From Hysterangium stoloniferum (taxonomy: Eukaryota; Basidiomycota; Agaricomycetes; Hysterangiales; Hysterangiaceae): 64,000 bases of DNA. Positions 50,801 to 63,055 of the stretch are shown piece after piece. Each line of letters starts with the position of its first letter. Positions within the stretch are counted from its first letter, which is position 1. The notes beneath the pieces were generated by a model. It was not told the origin of the DNA. It ran no database searches and worked only from the letters and a program-made list of their open reading frames with translations. The stretch covers positions 62,001-126,000 of the forward strand of contig WHVD01000177.1 in assembly GCA_015178975.1 (NCBI GenBank). Reading direction: 5' to 3'. Made by a program: the position numbers and the translations under genes.

Positions 50801-50905
50801 GATGCTATTATTCCAAAGACGAACACCATTAGCATTCCGGGCAAAGAGTTCTCGTTTACCGCCCCTCCCATTAGTGTAAGTGTTTTGAGCATTGTTGCCC
50901 ACTAG
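47818..50905 (+). CDS. secreted GH51 alpha-L-arabinofuranosidase
   Basis: It removes arabinose side chains from plant arabinoxylan and pectin. The signal peptide is [20 protein letters not shown]. Family blocks: [34 protein letters not shown] then [56 protein letters not shown] with the acid/base Glu, and YFEGEYAAI with the nucleophile Glu. The gene is extremely fragmented. Early exons are 47818-47932, 47988-48004 (17 nt), 48061-48069 (9 nt), 48138-48140 (3 nt, His) and 48191-48254; a further 3-nt exon (Glu) lies at 49028-49030. One intron (50621-50674) starts with GC. Every phase fits and the conserved residues appear only with these tiny exons. Confidence 0.9.
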
Positions 50906-51192
50906 GGACAATGTTTATTTCATGTTGTGAGCATCTTCCGAACTTTATGTGTGATTTGATAGCGGGGAGGTGTTGTATTTTTATCTTCAATAAAGCCAAT
51001 GACTTTCGTATTTAACTCGTGCACTCTGTCTGACTGACTGGTTGATACATCTTGCAAACGTTATCTAACGGTTACGGCAAACAATTTTGTCTTGCGATTA
51101 GTTCGAGGAAGGTCAATACATGAGGTGCTCGCGGTAGTCTAGGGATATCGTATCCATGAAGACGCGTTATGTACTGGTGTGTTTACATCTTT

Positions 51193-51209
51193 ACGCGCCG
51201 TCGGCGCGT
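51193..51209. promoter_or_regulatory. GC inverted repeat with ACGCG cores before the deacetylase
   Basis: ACGCGCC, three bases, GGCGCGT: a 7-bp inverted repeat ending 22 bp before the ATG. ACGCG is the core of MBF/SBF-type sites. It stands out in a locally AT-rich intergenic region. Confidence 0.35.
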
Positions 51210-51231
51210 TATCACATTGATACAGCCACGA

Positions 51232-52687
51232 ATGCCTGCACGAGTAACATATATAGTGTCAGAGGATCTTGTAAAGGTGGAATACTACCAAAGCATGTTA
51301 TACCAACAAGTTAATGATAACTTCCAGGCATCATCGCAACTTCCCTCAAACAAACGACGATCCGCTTTGGTGCATTCCCTAGTTCAGTCCTTTGGTCTTC
51401 TCTCCAGGCAAACATTTGGTCATCTTCGAATACTACGTCCTACGCCTGCTACAAGAAAACAGCTTCTTGCTTATCATGAGCAAGAATATATCGATGATAT
51501 CCTCTCTTCTGCCTCTACCTCAAAGGACGCACGTTCAGAAGCCCACGACCGTCCCGATTTACTTGGTCTAGAAGATGTAAGTCGCTATTTAGCCTTTTTT
51601 TTTTTTTTTTTTGGCTTTGTATATTTATCGAGTAATGCAGGATTGTCCGCCGTTCGTTGGCCTTTCTCAGTATGTTCAGCTTGTAGCGGGTGCTTCCCTG
51701 ACGGCAGCTGCGGTTCTCAAGCAAGATGACGCAGACATATCAATTAATTGGGATGGCGGACGGTAAGTGTATACAATGAGTACATTTTGATCGGCAATTC
51801 AAGAAACTTCAATAGACATCACGCTCAAAAGGGCCATGCCGCGGGCTTCTGCTATGTCGCAGACTGTGTTCTATCAATCCTTGCCTTAAAACAACCACCC
51901 AAATCTCGAATTATGTATCTTGACCTCGATCTTCATTTTTCTGACGCGGTATCGCAAGCTTTCGCTGGCTCATCCTCCGGCCAGATTCTTACTCTGTCAA
52001 TCCACCATTCTGCACCAGGCTTTTACCCCCCCTCGCCACTTTCATCGCTTCCAGATTCAGACACCAGTGACCCGTATACGCTGTCGCTCCCATTACGGCA
52101 TGGTGCCTCAGATAAAACGTTTCATCGTGTATGGCAATGTGTCGATTCTGTGAAAAATGCCTTTTCTCCTGAGTATGTAGTTGTCCAGTGCGGCGTAGAT
52201 GGCTTAGCAGGCGACCCATGTGGGACATGGAATTGGAGCTTAGGTTCTAGTGACGGCAGTTTTGGTTGGTGCCTCTCCCAGGTCCTTGGATGGAATTGCA
52301 AAACCTTGTTGTTGGGAGGCGGTAACCATTATATTCCGCCAAGTCGCCGCGATGCAGCTGACTTGCGTACCATTTTCTACAGGAGGTTATAACTCGCCAA
52401 ACGTGGCACGTGCGTGGAGTTATGTTACTTCGATAGCTGTGAGCTTGTTTTTGTATTGGAAAGTATTTTGTCCCTCATCTATGGTTGCTTTGCCGATCAA
52501 GCTTGGACAACCTTTACCACTTGAAGCTGATATCCCGGATCATAATGGTTTCCCTTCTTACGAGCCTTCTTTCACGCTTGATATTCCAGCTGGTAACATG
52601 AGGGATGAAAATACTGATGAATACCTTGAACACATTGAACAGGTTTACAGTCAAGTTGTGGGTAGACTTGGCGCTAAAACCTTATAA
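51232..52687 (+). CDS. histone deacetylase, class I, Hos1/HDAC8-like
   Basis: Zinc-dependent deacetylase. About six exons. The active-site set is complete: the His pair in WDGGRHHAQKGHAAGFCYV, zinc ligands Asp and His in YLDLDLHFSDAV, Asp in QCGVDGLAGDP, and the catalytic Tyr in LLGGGGYNSPNVARAW. The usual HHGDG loop reads HFSDA, a change I associate with the Hos1-like branch in basidiomycetes. The start at 51232 gives MPARVTYIVSEDLVKAS, a normal family N-terminus. An in-frame ATG at 51169 is less likely. One intron holds a run of 18 T (51595-51612). Confidence 0.9.
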
Positions 52688-53202
52688 TACAATACTTCTG
52701 AGCTGTCCCGCAGCTGAGCACAGCAAGCATGGCGTTTTGCCTCAGGCTTGGACTGGAACTCGTAATATGATCGAATAGCATATTTGCAATTCAAACTGCG
52801 CACCGCAGCCGAAAAACTTTTTTTTTTCTTCCTTCTTCTCAAGCAGTAATTCGGGTGATATATGTACATATAGTTAAAGACCAAAATCATACGCATAATC
52901 GAGGAAAATTTTGAATCCTGAAGGCCTCCGGGCGGAAATGTTCAAAGTTTGCTATGCCAAAAGGTCGAATGACACCAGTACCATTGCTGTTCGGGTCAAA
53001 AGATTCAGAATCAGATCTGGCCTTTTATGAAGATTATTACAGTATCAGAATGGCCCGGTTTGATTGCATTGATGTTGGCTGTGCTAATTGTTGGCATGCC
53101 AGTTGCGCCTGCGCCAAAGCTAACTAATCACTTGCATTCTCTCATATAAAGGAGCCGCATAGGATACGCTCCAAGTTGCTACAAATACCCCCAAAATTGA
53201 TT

Positions 53203-55344
53203 ATGATCTTGTTAACGATCTCCGCTCTGTTTATTCTTTCATCAGATGCATTCCTCAGTGTTAGTGCTGCGAGCGCACAGATCCCAATCAGTAAACGACG
53301 CATTTCGAACCACTTGGCAAAAAGACAGAGGAGTAGTGCCATCGGGTTGGGAGACGCGCAGGACAAGTGAGTGTGTCCTTGCATTGTACTTTATTGAAGA
53401 CTGCTGCTAAAGTGAGCTACCCATTGGCACGCAGTGCCTACTCGATACAAGTCAACATTGGTGGGACTCTCGTTCCAGTCATCCTTGGTGAATTATATGT
53501 CTCTCTCGTGTGTGTATCATGGATTTATACTTGTGTTGTTGCCTGCATAAGACACCGGCTCCTCCGACCTCTGGTCTGTCACAGACACATGCACCACAGA
53601 GTCCTGCGGCAGCTCCATTTCTCGTGTTTCAAAAATATCCGCTTCATCACTCCGTGATACTGGAATCGCTATCGAGCTTGACTACGGCGATTCAGCTCAC
53701 CCCACATCGGCGATAGGCACAATAGGCACAACAACCGTCTCTGTTGCTGGTCTGTCATTAGACAACCAGTCCGTCGCTGCAGTTGTCAAGACTGATACGG
53801 GTTTGAGTAGTCAGGGAATTAGTGGGATCTTTGGTATCGGATTTCCTAATCCCCTAGCTGGGAGCATTGTCTATGGAGGTGTGTTTCATACCCCTTTGAA
53901 TGATAATTCACGTTGAAGGATCAGTTCAAAGATACACTCGCTGTATCCTTAGGAGGGTCGTCAAGTTCCATACAACCAACTACCGCAATCACCGATGCTT
54001 TCATTTCAACTCTGTCCACTCAGGGACCGTTCATGTCCCGTTTAGCTGCGAATGGCCAACTCAGCCAACCATTATTTACCGTACGTACACGTCACGTCAT
54101 ACTATCCTTTACATACTTATCTGACATCTGCCATGCCCTTAATATCTGAATCTCAACAGGTCACGCTTCAGCGTGAAGTCGTCGAGATCGGCGGCAACTT
54201 GGGACAGTTGACTTTGGGGGCGCTGCCAGCTGGCGTGAACCAAAATGACATCACTTGGGTCCCTGTGAGGCTTTATAGCCAGGAGGATGGAGGTTTAGCT
54301 GGTTCATCTACTAATTCCAGTGAGGTGGTGTATTGATTATTCTATTTGTGCCGTACGTTTTGTTTATTCTACTTTTTCTTATTTAGATTTTTCCCATGTA
54401 TGTCATCCTCCACTACGAGTGTTGTCCATGAATGACTTATTTTCATAGTCGTTGGGAAGTCCCTCTCGATAAAGTGACCCTGAACGGTCAGACACTTGCC
54501 GCGCCCTCTCTCAATGTCAGTTATACTGCTTTGATTGACTCGGTGAGTCCTCGGTCATTTCTCTCAGCAGAAACTAACCATTCGGGTTTTCAGGGTACTT
54601 CCTTCCTCGCTGGCCCTACAACCGTCGTAAACACTATCTATCAGGCCATATCCCAAGGCGTCGGCACCTCAAGTGACGCTCCACAGATTTCCTGCACCAC
54701 CCCCGTCCACCTTTCATTCTTTATTGGCGGTAAAGAGTTCCCCGTTGACCCTCGTGATTTCCTCGGCTTTCAAACAAGTACCGAGGACTGTACTGCTGGT
54801 CTTTTACTCTCTACAGATGATCCAGCTCCTACTGCATTGATGAGCTGGATCCTTGGTGATCCATTTATGAAATCGTTAGTCGTTGTGTGTTAATTTACCC
54901 GTTCCTGATTTTCCCTCCCTTGCTCTGGTCCACAGGACTCTTGTCGTTTTCTATTATGGAAACTTGACGCATCCATCTGTTGATCCTCCGCGCATGGGAT
55001 TCTTATCCACTGTTCCTAGCGATGCAGACGCATTGTTGGCTGCTGCTGTTGCCGAAGCATCGGAGAACGGATTCATCGGTACGCCTTTTTTTGTTTCCTA
55101 CGTTTACCGTATAAACTAGCTTAAACTGATGACTCTACCGCACCCAGCTTCCTCAATCGCCGCTCCCACCGATACATTCGTAGCTGCAAGCACGAACTCA
55201 CAAGGCGTCCCACAGGCTACAAGCGGGACCCAAGTGACTGGATCTCAATCACGCAATGACGCATCCGCGTCCCCATCTGCATCTGCTTTATATCCATTCA
55301 TTTTCACAATCCTGCTGATCGCCATCTCTGCGTTCGTTTTATAA
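53203..55344 (+). CDS. GPI-type secreted aspartic protease (pepsin family A1)
   Basis: Both catalytic aspartates are present: DTGSSDLW (spliced across an intron near 53551) and ALIDSGTSFL (spliced near 54541-54594). A signal peptide (MILLTISALFILSSDAFLSVSAA) is followed by a propeptide ending near KRQRSS. The mature chain begins before YSIQVNIGG. The C-terminus is a Ser/Thr/Ala-rich stalk ending in a hydrophobic tail (YPFIFTILLIAISAFVL), typical of GPI-anchored yapsin/barrierpepsin-like enzymes. The junction near 53880-53921 is less certain. It probably acts at the cell surface or wall. Confidence 0.88.
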
Positions 55345-56566
55345 TTTCACTTTAGTCTTTGCGCCAGCCAGGTCAATCATAACCATACTTACTAGTAAGT
55401 ATAATAACGGACAAACTCTACCAGGCTTAGGCTTCTCGGATATTTTTTCTTTCTTTGAGTTATAGTTCATAAGGATAACACTATCGTCACTCGTTTTGCT
55501 GCTTGGTCTATACCTATACACCATTTGGTACATGTAAGTAAATCATGTACATACGCTTATGCATGTAATTTTCTTGCCTCCATTTGATTGGTTATTTGTT
55601 ATTGAAACGGAATGTCACCGTATTCTTGATATGATTCGCCTTACGTGTCAGGCGTAGGTAATAATATACTGTCGCACATTACAAGTACCATGAAATGTAG
55701 TATTAGATGGTGCGACCAACTTGAAAAGACGGGTGCATATACTTTCCTAGTGATCATAGCAGGGGGAGTACAATTAGACAGGAACATGTTGAAGTGTTGA
55801 TATCGATTTGACTGCACAAGTACTGTGACGAGACTAATATTTATATCCTCGGCTTGCATACTTCATCACATCCTACGGTTAACGATAGGGTAGGTTACTG
55901 ATACCTCTTTCTACAGAGAATTTTTTTTAGAAGTAGAGGATTCATGATCGATATGTAGAGATTAGTTCTGAGCAACGTTCTGAGATATCGATCGAGTGAG
56001 CGCAGGTTCCAAGTTTGAGCTTAGAGAACAACTCGATTACAGTGAAACAGTCCAAATTATTTCTTTCTATATGGCGTTTCACTAACCAGTCGTTGCCTGC
56101 ACAAGTGATAGTCAAGTGGTGCCTAATACTTTAGCTTACGGGTCCACAAGTCAGGCTCAGAACGCCACCTTGAAGTGTTTGAATCTCGACATGAGAACAA
56201 GGAGATACTGCAATCACCAAATGCTTGAAAGTCTACAACGACACCAGGAGTAGCAAGACAAAGCCCCAGTAAAATCTTTGGGTGTGGGTAATTTTTTGAG
56301 CGCGTGATGGATCATAATGGTATTACTTTTGTTGCCAACACTCACGTTTCAAACACCGTTGTCAAATGAACACATGGTTATGCATGATAGAGAAAACCAT
56401 GTCAGTCAACTCGGGTTTGTTATTATGGCAACTCAATATGGCCGCTTGAGAAAACTTGAGGATAGGTTATCAAAAAAATCTTTCTCAGCAAGAATACTTA
56501 TAAGGTCTCATGTCTCATGCATTCATAGGGGATGTGGGATCGACATAAGTAGTAATACGGAATGCT
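55345..56566. other. intergenic, no gene seen
   Basis: 1.2 kb between the protease and RPS20 (convergent). AT-rich, with only short ORFs that lack family motifs. No inverted or long direct repeats were noticed. Confidence 0.4.
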
Positions 56567-57109
56567 TTAACCAGCAATGGTAACCTCAACTTCAACACCG
56601 GGCTCAAGAGAGATGGAAGTCTATAAATAGAGTGTCAATGAGTAAAGTCAAAAATGCAAGAGACTGAAACTCACGATCTGCTTGACGACCTCGCTGGAAG
56701 AGTGCAAATCGACGAGTCTCTTGTGTACTTTGAGCTCGTAACGGTCCCATGTCTTGGAACCCTCACCACAGGGCTGTGTAGTGTGAAGTGGTGAGCAAAG
56801 GAAGGATATATAAGAAGTATGCCACTTACAGTTTTACGGGTTGTGATTTTGAGGACCTTGGTGGGGAGACGAACTGGACCTTTTACGCGCAATTGCTTGT
56901 CCTTTGCACGGTTGACCAAGTCACCGCAGACTGCGAAAATTGAGATGAGTATAAGATATCACTGGATAATGATCGGCCTACGACATACACTTTTCGAGGT
57001 TGCGGACATTGCTGCTAGTGAGGGTGATCCTAATTTTGTGTACTTTTGCAGGCGCGACTGGGACACCTGTAGCGTCATATTCTTTTTCTCCCTTTGCGAC
57101 GTAACTCAT
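56567..57109 (-). CDS. RPS20: 40S ribosomal protein S20 (uS10)
   Basis: Four exons: 57109-56989, from 56930, and two more after introns near 56771-56830 and 56622-56675. Diagnostic sequence: [57 protein letters not shown] and [21 protein letters not shown] at the C-terminus. The first splice gives NLEKFCGDLVN. The protein is a core part of the 40S head. It lies 124 bp downstream of the maleylacetate reductase stop on the same strand. Confidence 0.95.
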
Positions 57110-57233
57110 GTTGGGTAGAGCAGCGGTGACAAGGGTGACAATGTTACCGGATGATGTTTTGGAGGAAACTTGGAGGCTAGGCTTACGTAAGTGACTGTAC
57201 AGCTGTTTCATGTTATTACATAATTATTTCTGA

Positions 57234-58313
57234 TCAGATATTTGCAGCTGCTGGTTCGCCTGCCCAAGCCCTCCTAATCACTTCTCGAATACCCTCCTTC
57301 TCAATCTGTCTCGGATTCCAATACGCATTCTTCACAGCCAAATCCGCAGCCTTGTCAATCCCAACTTCTGCCATTCCAATATCCTTCAACGCACGCTTCA
57401 CCTTCAGCTTCGTCAATAGAACATTCAGACCTTCGACTGCGTTTTCATGCCCCAGTGCCCTCGCTATCTGTGACAATGCCTCTGGAATATTCGGCGCATT
57501 GTACGCAAGGGCATGTGCGAGCACAATCGTATGCGTTTCCGCGTGGGGCAGGTTGAATGTCCCCCCAAGAACATGGCAAAGCTTGTGGTGCACACTCATC
57601 CCTACTAGTCCAAGACAGCTCGCACACAACCACGCTCCATACAATGCATCACTTCGCGCCTCCTTGTCCTCCGGGTTCTCAACAATGATAGGCAACGCTT
57701 TCGCTAGTGCACGTATGCCCTCCTCAGCCATCAGACTAACCACTGGGTTACCATTCTGCGCATACAACGCTTCCACCGCGTGTGCAATCGCGTTGACACC
57801 ACTAGTTGCACTCAAGCCGCTTGGAAGGCTGAGTGTAAACTCTACATCATAGATAACGACCTCGGGCAACACCTTCGCTGTCGACTGTGTCGTCTTCACT
57901 CCGTTTTCCGTCTGTCCAATAATCGGCGTCATCTCCGAGCCTGCATATGTTGTAGGCAATACAATCTGTGGTAAATCCGTCTTCAGCGCTATTGCCTTCC
58001 CAAGTCCAATAGTCGACCCTCCTCCAATCGCAATCACACCATCTACCTGCCGATCCTCCACTACCTTCAGCGCTTCCAGAGTAACGTCCAACGGCGTGTG
58101 CATTGTCGCCTTGTTAAACTGCCCCGCGCTCTGGATCCCGTCTACACCTGCAAGAAGCTCCTCAACCCTCGCCGCATGCTTGGCCTGTTCTGGCGTGCTA
58201 AGTACAAGTGGTCGTTTAATCCCGAGTCGTTTTACTTCCTCGCTGATCTGCAGTATTGTTCCGGAGCCAAAGATAACTCGTGCGGGGTTGGCATTGTAGA
58301 TAAATGGCTTCAT
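57234..58313 (-). CDS. maleylacetate reductase, iron-ADH superfamily
   Basis: Reduces maleylacetate to 3-oxoadipate with NAD(P)H, the last step of hydroxyquinol and resorcinol degradation before the TCA cycle. Intact uninterrupted ORF of 359 residues, the usual family length. Landmarks: FIYNANPARVIFGSGT at the start, GGGSTIGLGKAIAL for nucleotide binding, LPTTYAGSEMTPIIGQTE, and HHKLCHVLGGTFNLPHAETHT with the metal-site histidines. It has no intron, unlike nearly every neighbour, and its codons look richer in C at third positions. Fungal enzymes of this family exist, so transfer from bacteria is possible but not shown. Confidence 0.9.
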   Translation of the reverse strand: MKPFIYNANPARVIFGSGTILQISEEVKRLGIKRPLVLSTPEQAKHAARVEELLAGVDGIQSAGQFNKATMHTPLDVTLEALKVVEDRQVDGVIAIGGGSTIGLGKAIALKTDLPQIVLPTTYAGSEMTPIIGQTENGVKTTQSTAKVLPEVVIYDVEFTLSLPSGLSATSGVNAIAHAVEALYAQNGNPVVSLMAEEGIRALAKALPIIVENPEDKEARSDALYGAWLCASCLGLVGMSVHHKLCHVLGGTFNLPHAETHTIVLAHALAYNAPNIPEALSQIARALGHENAVEGLNVLLTKLKVKRALKDIGMAEVGIDKAADLAVKNAYWNPRQIEKEGIREVIRRAWAGEPAAANI

Positions 58314-58721
58314 CGTGGTTGTGGTTGTGGTGGGTAAACCTATAAGTAAACCAAATTAACAGGTATTACACTTGTCAGCTCAACGCACGTGACCGACCCT
58401 AGGCGACCAATAGCATGTGACAGACTCGAACGCGGATCTCCAAACAGTATGTATATTACTTGATCGTATTTCTTGTGGCATAGCTGCTTTATTCAACCTT
58501 GTTCATAATGATATGCGGGCTATAATGTTGTATTAGATTCCATATTGAATGAATTTATTGAATTTGATTAAGTTCGAACTCCTGTCCAAAATAAATATTG
58601 CTGGAAACTCGGACCCGGTAAATGGTGTGTCGGCGCCGAGCCAAGGCACTGACCATCGGATTGCTGCCGGTCTCTTACCGTACTGACGTTCCTCATCAGA
58701 TTGAACTCGAAGAAATCAATA

Positions 58722-60492
58722 ATGGCTTCAGACTCTCAAAATCGTAGACGGTCGTTCAAGACGCCTCCCATAGCAGAGAAGGACACCTCCCAACATGTTC
58801 GTCGAGAAAAGGTTTGGAGATTACTTCATGTAGTCATGTGCAGCGTGTTGACGAGATCTTTGGTGCCACTTGCTTATTCGGCCAATTTCCAATTACAATC
58901 CTTGTCGCTTGATCACGACGGCGCTCCCATGTGCATCACACGAAACACCACTGTTCCCCGGTCCCTCCCATCTATCACTTAGGCATTGGAGGAACAGAAA
59001 CGAGTATGTGACTGGACGCGCTCTTTCAGACTTGTGCGATGACTGTACTAAAGATCTAACAATAAAATCGTTGTTTTCGAATACTAGAAACGTGCCCAGC
59101 GTGTTGACTCATCTCGAAATCTCGACAGCTTCGCCAGTCTCTCTCTTGGTCCTGATGACGACGACCACCCGAATGAAGATCCTGAAATCCTTCCAGAAGG
59201 AATAAGCCGTGTCGCATCTCTCCTATCACCCGTATCTGAATCTGCGGCTGCCACAAGTTCATTGTCATTACCTCTTAGATCGACAGCATCAAATGAAACC
59301 CCACCTGACACTTCGAAGAAAGGAAAATCCCGCAAGCCCAACGCCCAATTCGCAAATAAAATAATGTACGCTGAGCTTCTTGAAATGCATGATGATCCGG
59401 CCCTCCTCGACGGCTCTGTCCATGATGACACCGATACTACCAACGCCGACTGCAGCCTTCCCGCCGATCTAGACACAAACTGGGTCGCCCTCGCCCCAGT
59501 CCCCCGAGGCAAACGCTGTCTAGCGGTGTGCAATCAACCCTCCAATTATAGCATTAGTACCCCCGGGACCGGTATGCTTGACTATGATCTCTCAGACGAG
59601 TCAGATTCTCCAATGACAATGACGCTGGATTTAGCCTCGAATATAAATACGGTTTTGAAATCGCGCTTGAAGGGCAGGACTATTATGACCTTTCCGTCTG
59701 CGTTGCCGCCTGCGACTATTTTGGACTGTATTCTCGATGAGAGGTGGAAGGAGAATGGGATTTTACATGTGCTGGATATTATTAGGTGGAAGGGGCAGGA
59801 GCTGGGCGACTGTGAAGCAAATTTTAGGTGTGTTGCGCTTGTTCGTGGAATTATGATTATCGAACTGCTAATTTATAAACATGTATCGTACTTCCCATAC
59901 CTACAGATTCTGGTGGCGAGATACGCGTCTTTCCGAACTCGCATCGATGCCCTCTCTCCGATATTTATCTTCCGAAGCCTCCGAATCAATCCCCTCGTCA
60001 TCAACCCAAATATTTCCCTATCCTACGCTATTCCTCTCAGTACCATACCACGGAGACCTTTCCCTCCCTTCATTATTATCAACAATTATACCCCAAAGCA
60101 ATTCCATCCGACAAATCATAATCCAACTCCCCTCCCACCCTGCTTCTCGCCCTCAGGCTACCGGTGAGAATGATCATGAAGGCTCGATGGACGTCGACCA
60201 GCTCACTATGATACCCGCGGGAACTACTACTGCTGAAATTCAGCCGGATGGATTGCTGCTTTATGTTTCTCAGGCAACCTATGAATCTGGAACGTCACCA
60301 CTTAGCTCCTGGGTGCCCATTGAGTCGTATAGCAAGACTCAGGAAAGCCCATTGGCAGTGTTTGAGAGGTAACTGTCATTTTATAGACATTAATATGGGG
60401 TTGATGCTGATGTGCTGGATAGACTAGTAAAACGCCAAATGTCCTTGCAGGATGTTGAGAATCAGGAACAGGACGACGGAATGGAGCAATGA
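58722..60492 (+). CDS. snurportin-1-like snRNP import adaptor
   Basis: It binds the trimethylguanosine cap of snRNPs and links them to importin beta. Five exons; the second (58982-59002) is 21 nt, encoding ALEEQKR. The N-terminal block RREKALEEQKRKRAQRVDSSR fits a basic importin-beta-binding region. The cap-binding domain shows NQFANK-like AQFANKIMYAELLEM, WVALAPVPRGKRCLAV, ATILDCILDERWKENGILHVLDIIRWKG and FRFWWRDTRL, which parallel animal snurportin (ILDCIY, YYVLDVMCWRGH, DFRFYWMHSKL). The third block is followed by a family-like DGLLLYVSQATYESGTSPLSSW. It is divergent from the maleylacetate reductase gene. Confidence 0.82.
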
Positions 60493-63055
60493 TAAGAATC
60501 TACGCATTTGCATTTTATTTCTGTATGCACTTCTTCTGCTATGATATCAGTTTACGACGTATTATGTTCAGTCAGTCAATTTGTGAGGAAATCTTTGTTT
60601 GCACTTAGCGTTAACCTTCTGAATGATCTGTGTTGCCCAATGTGCAGTAACTTTGTCATTAATATCTGTTGTGGAATTGCTGATAGAATATCTTAATGTA
60701 ACTTCTCAATATCCATAATGATAATTCCATGGACAATGGGATGGATGAGAAAATGGGTTTCAAGTTGTGCAGGTTTACTGTGGCATAGTTGTTGCCCCCC
60801 TCTTTAAGATGACCCATCATCTAGTTAAAGTGTCAGGTTTGCCACAGAGACAGCCAGGTCAAAAATGGATAATCAACACTCATCTAATAGCGCCCATCTC
60901 AGCTCAATGGCTCATTCATTCTGTCCCCTCCCTGAGTCTCTTCAATTTGCTACTTCTTGCCTAATCCACCTGTTCTCTTCATCCCTCTCCTTATTCAGCT
61001 GACTGCCAGGCTTTCAAACACTTCCCACTCTCATGTACACACTTCCTCGGTCCCACTGTCTTCAGCTATTGTGACCTGGTCCCAGTTTCAGACCTGCTTA
61101 CGCAACGCCTCGGGGAGCCATTAATGGATTCCGTATGAATCGACCTAGCTGGAAACGGAATATCGCCTCTGTAACAGTAGTGCTGCACGCCTGCGGTATG
61201 TCTGTTGAGGTATGGGCGGATTCACGATCCACCGATCGCAATCAAGTAAACATCCGATTTTTGGCTTTTTTTTGTCCCCTTGATTTATTGGCCTCCCGGC
61301 AAAAATGGGTCTTTACATGGCATGGGGACAAAACAAGTTTATGCGCGTATCTACACTTAAGAGAGCTTGACATAAAATGTGCCTCTAAAACTTCTCCGCT
61401 TGTGTGCAAGATTGCTTAGAGCCGTGCCGATTGTATTCATGGCTTGTTTCAGTTGATCCCTGGTTTTGCAAATCTTGCCTTGTAAACAAGGGATCTCATA
61501 CCGGAGGGTACCGAGCCCTTGCACCAAGTCGATGAGCAAGCACAGAAGTCATGTTTTGGCCTGTAGCTGGCTTGCAACAATTATATCGCATCATCTAAGT
61601 CGGTTCTTGACACCCTGCAGGGCCCGCTTGTCGCGAAGGCCGAAGAAGATTAACAAGTACCATGGACGTTGCATTATAGCCAGGAAATTCTCGTTGATGT
61701 AATGTCCCTCGATATGAACAGACTAGAACCGCCTCAAGTAAGTTACATATCCTTTCTGGGATCTGCTCAGCGTCTTCTATATTCCTCTTGCCTCCCCAAA
61801 TTGTAGTCAAATCATGGAAGCGAAGTATATCTACTAGGATAACTATGTATGCGCAATTAACATTTACAGTCGCATCTGCATAGCATTGAAACTGTAACGA
61901 AAGCGCATTAGAAGAAATTAAAGAGCTCTACGTCTCACATACGGACACCCAAGATTAAATTAAAGGAGTTAGCCCCGTGCACTCATTTTTTCAGAAGCAA
62001 ACATCACCGGTACTATAGATACAATGGCTGCATCGGCGATTGTTTTCATGCCAGTGATAGAGTTTGGTATGAAATCTATATTCTCCAGCCTAACAATCTG
62101 TTAGGTTTTGGGTTTTCTTGGCTCCCTTCTCTCTGGAAAGACAGTGGCGTCTGCGTTATCATAGGTAATACACGCAATAACAGAGCCTATTTAAAACGAT
62201 GGATATTTATTGATAGTAGAGGTTGACGTGTGGAAAAAACCCTTCGACTTTCCATCGTTATCAAAATGAAATGTCGATGTAGTGTATGATGTACACCTTT
62301 TATAATCGGGAATGTTACTATATTATTATTATTTGTAACAATTATAGTAGTCCCTCCAGCTACTACAACACTGTCCATAGTTTCTATTTTATTTGCCATG
62401 TGCTACCACCACGGCGGCCGTATGATTCCAGTATATTATCTACTTGGTCACCGTAAAGGTTATTGGGATATGTTGCAAGCTGTTGGGCTTTATGACAAGC
62501 GGCTGTCATACATTACAGTAGCTTAGCCATCAGTTGTATTTACTAAGGGCTTTGTCACACGAAAACCTGTCGTATATTTTTACAAAGGTTTGGGATTGCG
62601 GGTTCATGGAAGGGTAAACAGAAGCTTTAACTTGAATATTTTGAATTTAAGGGTAGATAGGATACCGGTCGCGTGCTAATACGAGCCACACGCTTATAGT
62701 GAAGTTGCGCCACGTTGCTTTGATGATACAGTGTTTGATACAAGTAGGTGGAAAATATTTACTGCACCTCAGAGTCCAGAATACAAAGAATAGATATTCT
62801 AAAAGTACCCTTTTCCCGATAGAAATGTCCCAGAAGGCGGAGAAAAACAGTACAATTAGCTCCTACTGCAACGCGTCGACACCTTTGTATATTTTCAAGA
62901 GATGCAATAGAATCGCTGATGACGGCATATAGATCTATACATATTAGTGAAGCAAATGTGATATTTGTAAGTCCAAGAAACACAAATGCTCTAATATGGC
63001 TAAGACATTAGTCCGAATCGGTATGCTGATCTATACACCATTTTCTTCCCCAGTT
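60493..63055. other. gene-poor stretch, possibly transposon-derived
   Basis: 2.5 kb without a convincing gene. The part 60740-61100 is C/T-rich on the plus strand and 61130-61700 has several 60-90 codon ORFs on both strands without known motifs. It resembles degraded repeat sequence, but I could not match it to the LTRs at 4.4 and 6.7 kb. Confidence 0.35.

Noticed and set aside
51595..51612. Run of 18 T as a possible terminator
   Set aside because: It lies inside an intron of the deacetylase gene, between donor and acceptor, so it is a polypyrimidine tract or slippage product.
61135..61702. Cluster of 60-95 codon ORFs on both strands
   Set aside because: No conserved motif and no consistent splicing; more likely decayed repeat.
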